Of a DNA stretch of 33,279 nucleotides, positions 32,984-33,279 are shown piece after piece. Source of the DNA: an uncultured Christensenellaceae bacterium (GTDB lineage Bacteria > Bacillota > Clostridia > Christensenellales > UMGS416); contig CALWDW010000058.1 in NCBI GenBank assembly GCA_944376795.1, forward strand, positions 1 through 33,279, in the 5' to 3' direction. Below the pieces are notes generated by a model. That model was not told the DNA's origin, did not search any database, and was given only the letters and a program-made list of their open reading frames with translations. The translations under genes were made by a program, and so were the position numbers. Each line of letters starts with the position of its first letter. Within the stretch, counting starts at the first letter, position 1.

Positions 32984-33279
32984 CTATCCACCTGCCACCA
33001 ACTCCCCCGATCCGTTGAAGGTATAGTTCTTGCCGTCAATGACCGCCGTGCCGGTGACCATATCCCCGTCCCCCGGGGTCAGGTAGTAGGTCTTCCCGTC
33101 CAGCTTGAGCCAGCCCTCCATCATGGAACCCTGGTTGGGGGAGTCGGGCTTGAGGTAGTACCACTTGGATCCCACCTTGGCCCAGCCCACCGCCATGGTG
33201 CCGTCGGCCATGAGGTAGTACCAGAAGTTCCCGTCCTTAAACCACCGGGAATACAGGAGCTTCCCTTCCGCGTTGTAGA
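32984..33279 (-). CDS. C-terminal cell-wall-binding repeats of a probable phage endolysin (partial)
   Basis: Only the last 98 or so codons are in the window and the 5' end is missing. The visible part consists of choline-binding/CW-type repeats of about 20 residues, each with aromatic pairs: WFKDGNFWYYLMADGTMAVG, then WAKVGSKWYYLKPD, WLKLDGKTYYL and DGKNYTFNGSGEL. Such repeats anchor enzymes to the cell wall. Because coiled-coil and holin genes follow directly, an amidase- or lysozyme-type endolysin is the most likely identity. The catalytic domain is not visible. The stop is TAG. Confidence 0.85.
   Translation of the reverse strand, partial: YNAEGKLLYSRWFKDGNFWYYLMADGTMAVGWAKVGSKWYYLKPDSPNQGSMMEGWLKLDGKTYYLTPGDGDMVTGTAVIDGKNYTFNGSGELVAGG

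Overview
The window (about 33.3 kb, estimated GC in the mid-50s %) looks like a chromosome segment of a Gram-positive Clostridia-type Firmicute, plausibly a gut commensal. Supporting signs are lipoproteins with an acidic Thr/Pro/Ala/Glu linker after the lipobox, LplA/LplB/YtcP-type sugar importers, a YesM/YesN-type two-component pair, consensus SigA-like promoters (TTGACA-17-TATAAT), strong purine-rich ribosome binding sites, a perfect CIRCE operator, and tRNA genes with encoded CCA. Most protein genes lie on the minus strand.

Layout. 1-135: the first 45 codons of a secreted protein that runs off the left edge, behind a 145-nt leader. 136-1310: tandem minus-strand promoters and one doubtful small gene. 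1311-8998: an oligosaccharide ABC importer without its own ATPase, made of two tandem paralogous solute-binding lipoproteins (each with its own promoter and terminator) and two permease genes. 9418-12598: a YesN-type response regulator and YesM-type histidine kinase, probably the regulators of that importer. 12894-15978: secG, a NUDIX hydrolase and rnr (RNase R), all minus. 16228-16615: plus-strand tRNA-Arg(CCT), tRNA-Thr(CGT) and tRNA-Pro(CGG) with near-perfect promoters. 16990-18399: a secreted Cys-rich repeat protein interrupted by an in-frame TAG exactly at the signal-peptide junction. 18864-19070: a small unknown ORF with a strong Shine-Dalgarno sequence.

19243-23158 (plus): a promoter, a long structured leader ending in an intrinsic terminator, then an operon of SAM methyltransferase, FecCD-type permease, FepC-type ATPase and periplasmic-binding-type lipoprotein. 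This resembles a riboswitch- or attenuator-controlled metal or metal-chelate importer, and the leader is the most interesting unexplained element of the window. 23510-24235: an Ltp-family lipoprotein with three Ltp modules. 24582-25247: a small heat-shock protein with an extended CIRCE operator. 25275-26962: a metallophosphoesterase and a lipoprotein with two probable OB-like halves.

27073-31575 (minus): a second sugar importer, in the order ATPase, MalF-like, MalG-like, binding protein. The genes are coupled by ATGA overlaps, and the binding protein carries both a lipobox and a C-terminal transmembrane helix. The ATPase is of the MsmX/UgpC type and could also energise the first importer. 31656-32174: a small P-loop kinase. 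32409 to the right edge: the end of a phage lysis cassette (holin, coiled-coil membrane protein, cell-wall-binding repeats of a probable endolysin), so the right end probably enters a prophage.

All functional calls are from reading the sequence. No database search was possible.
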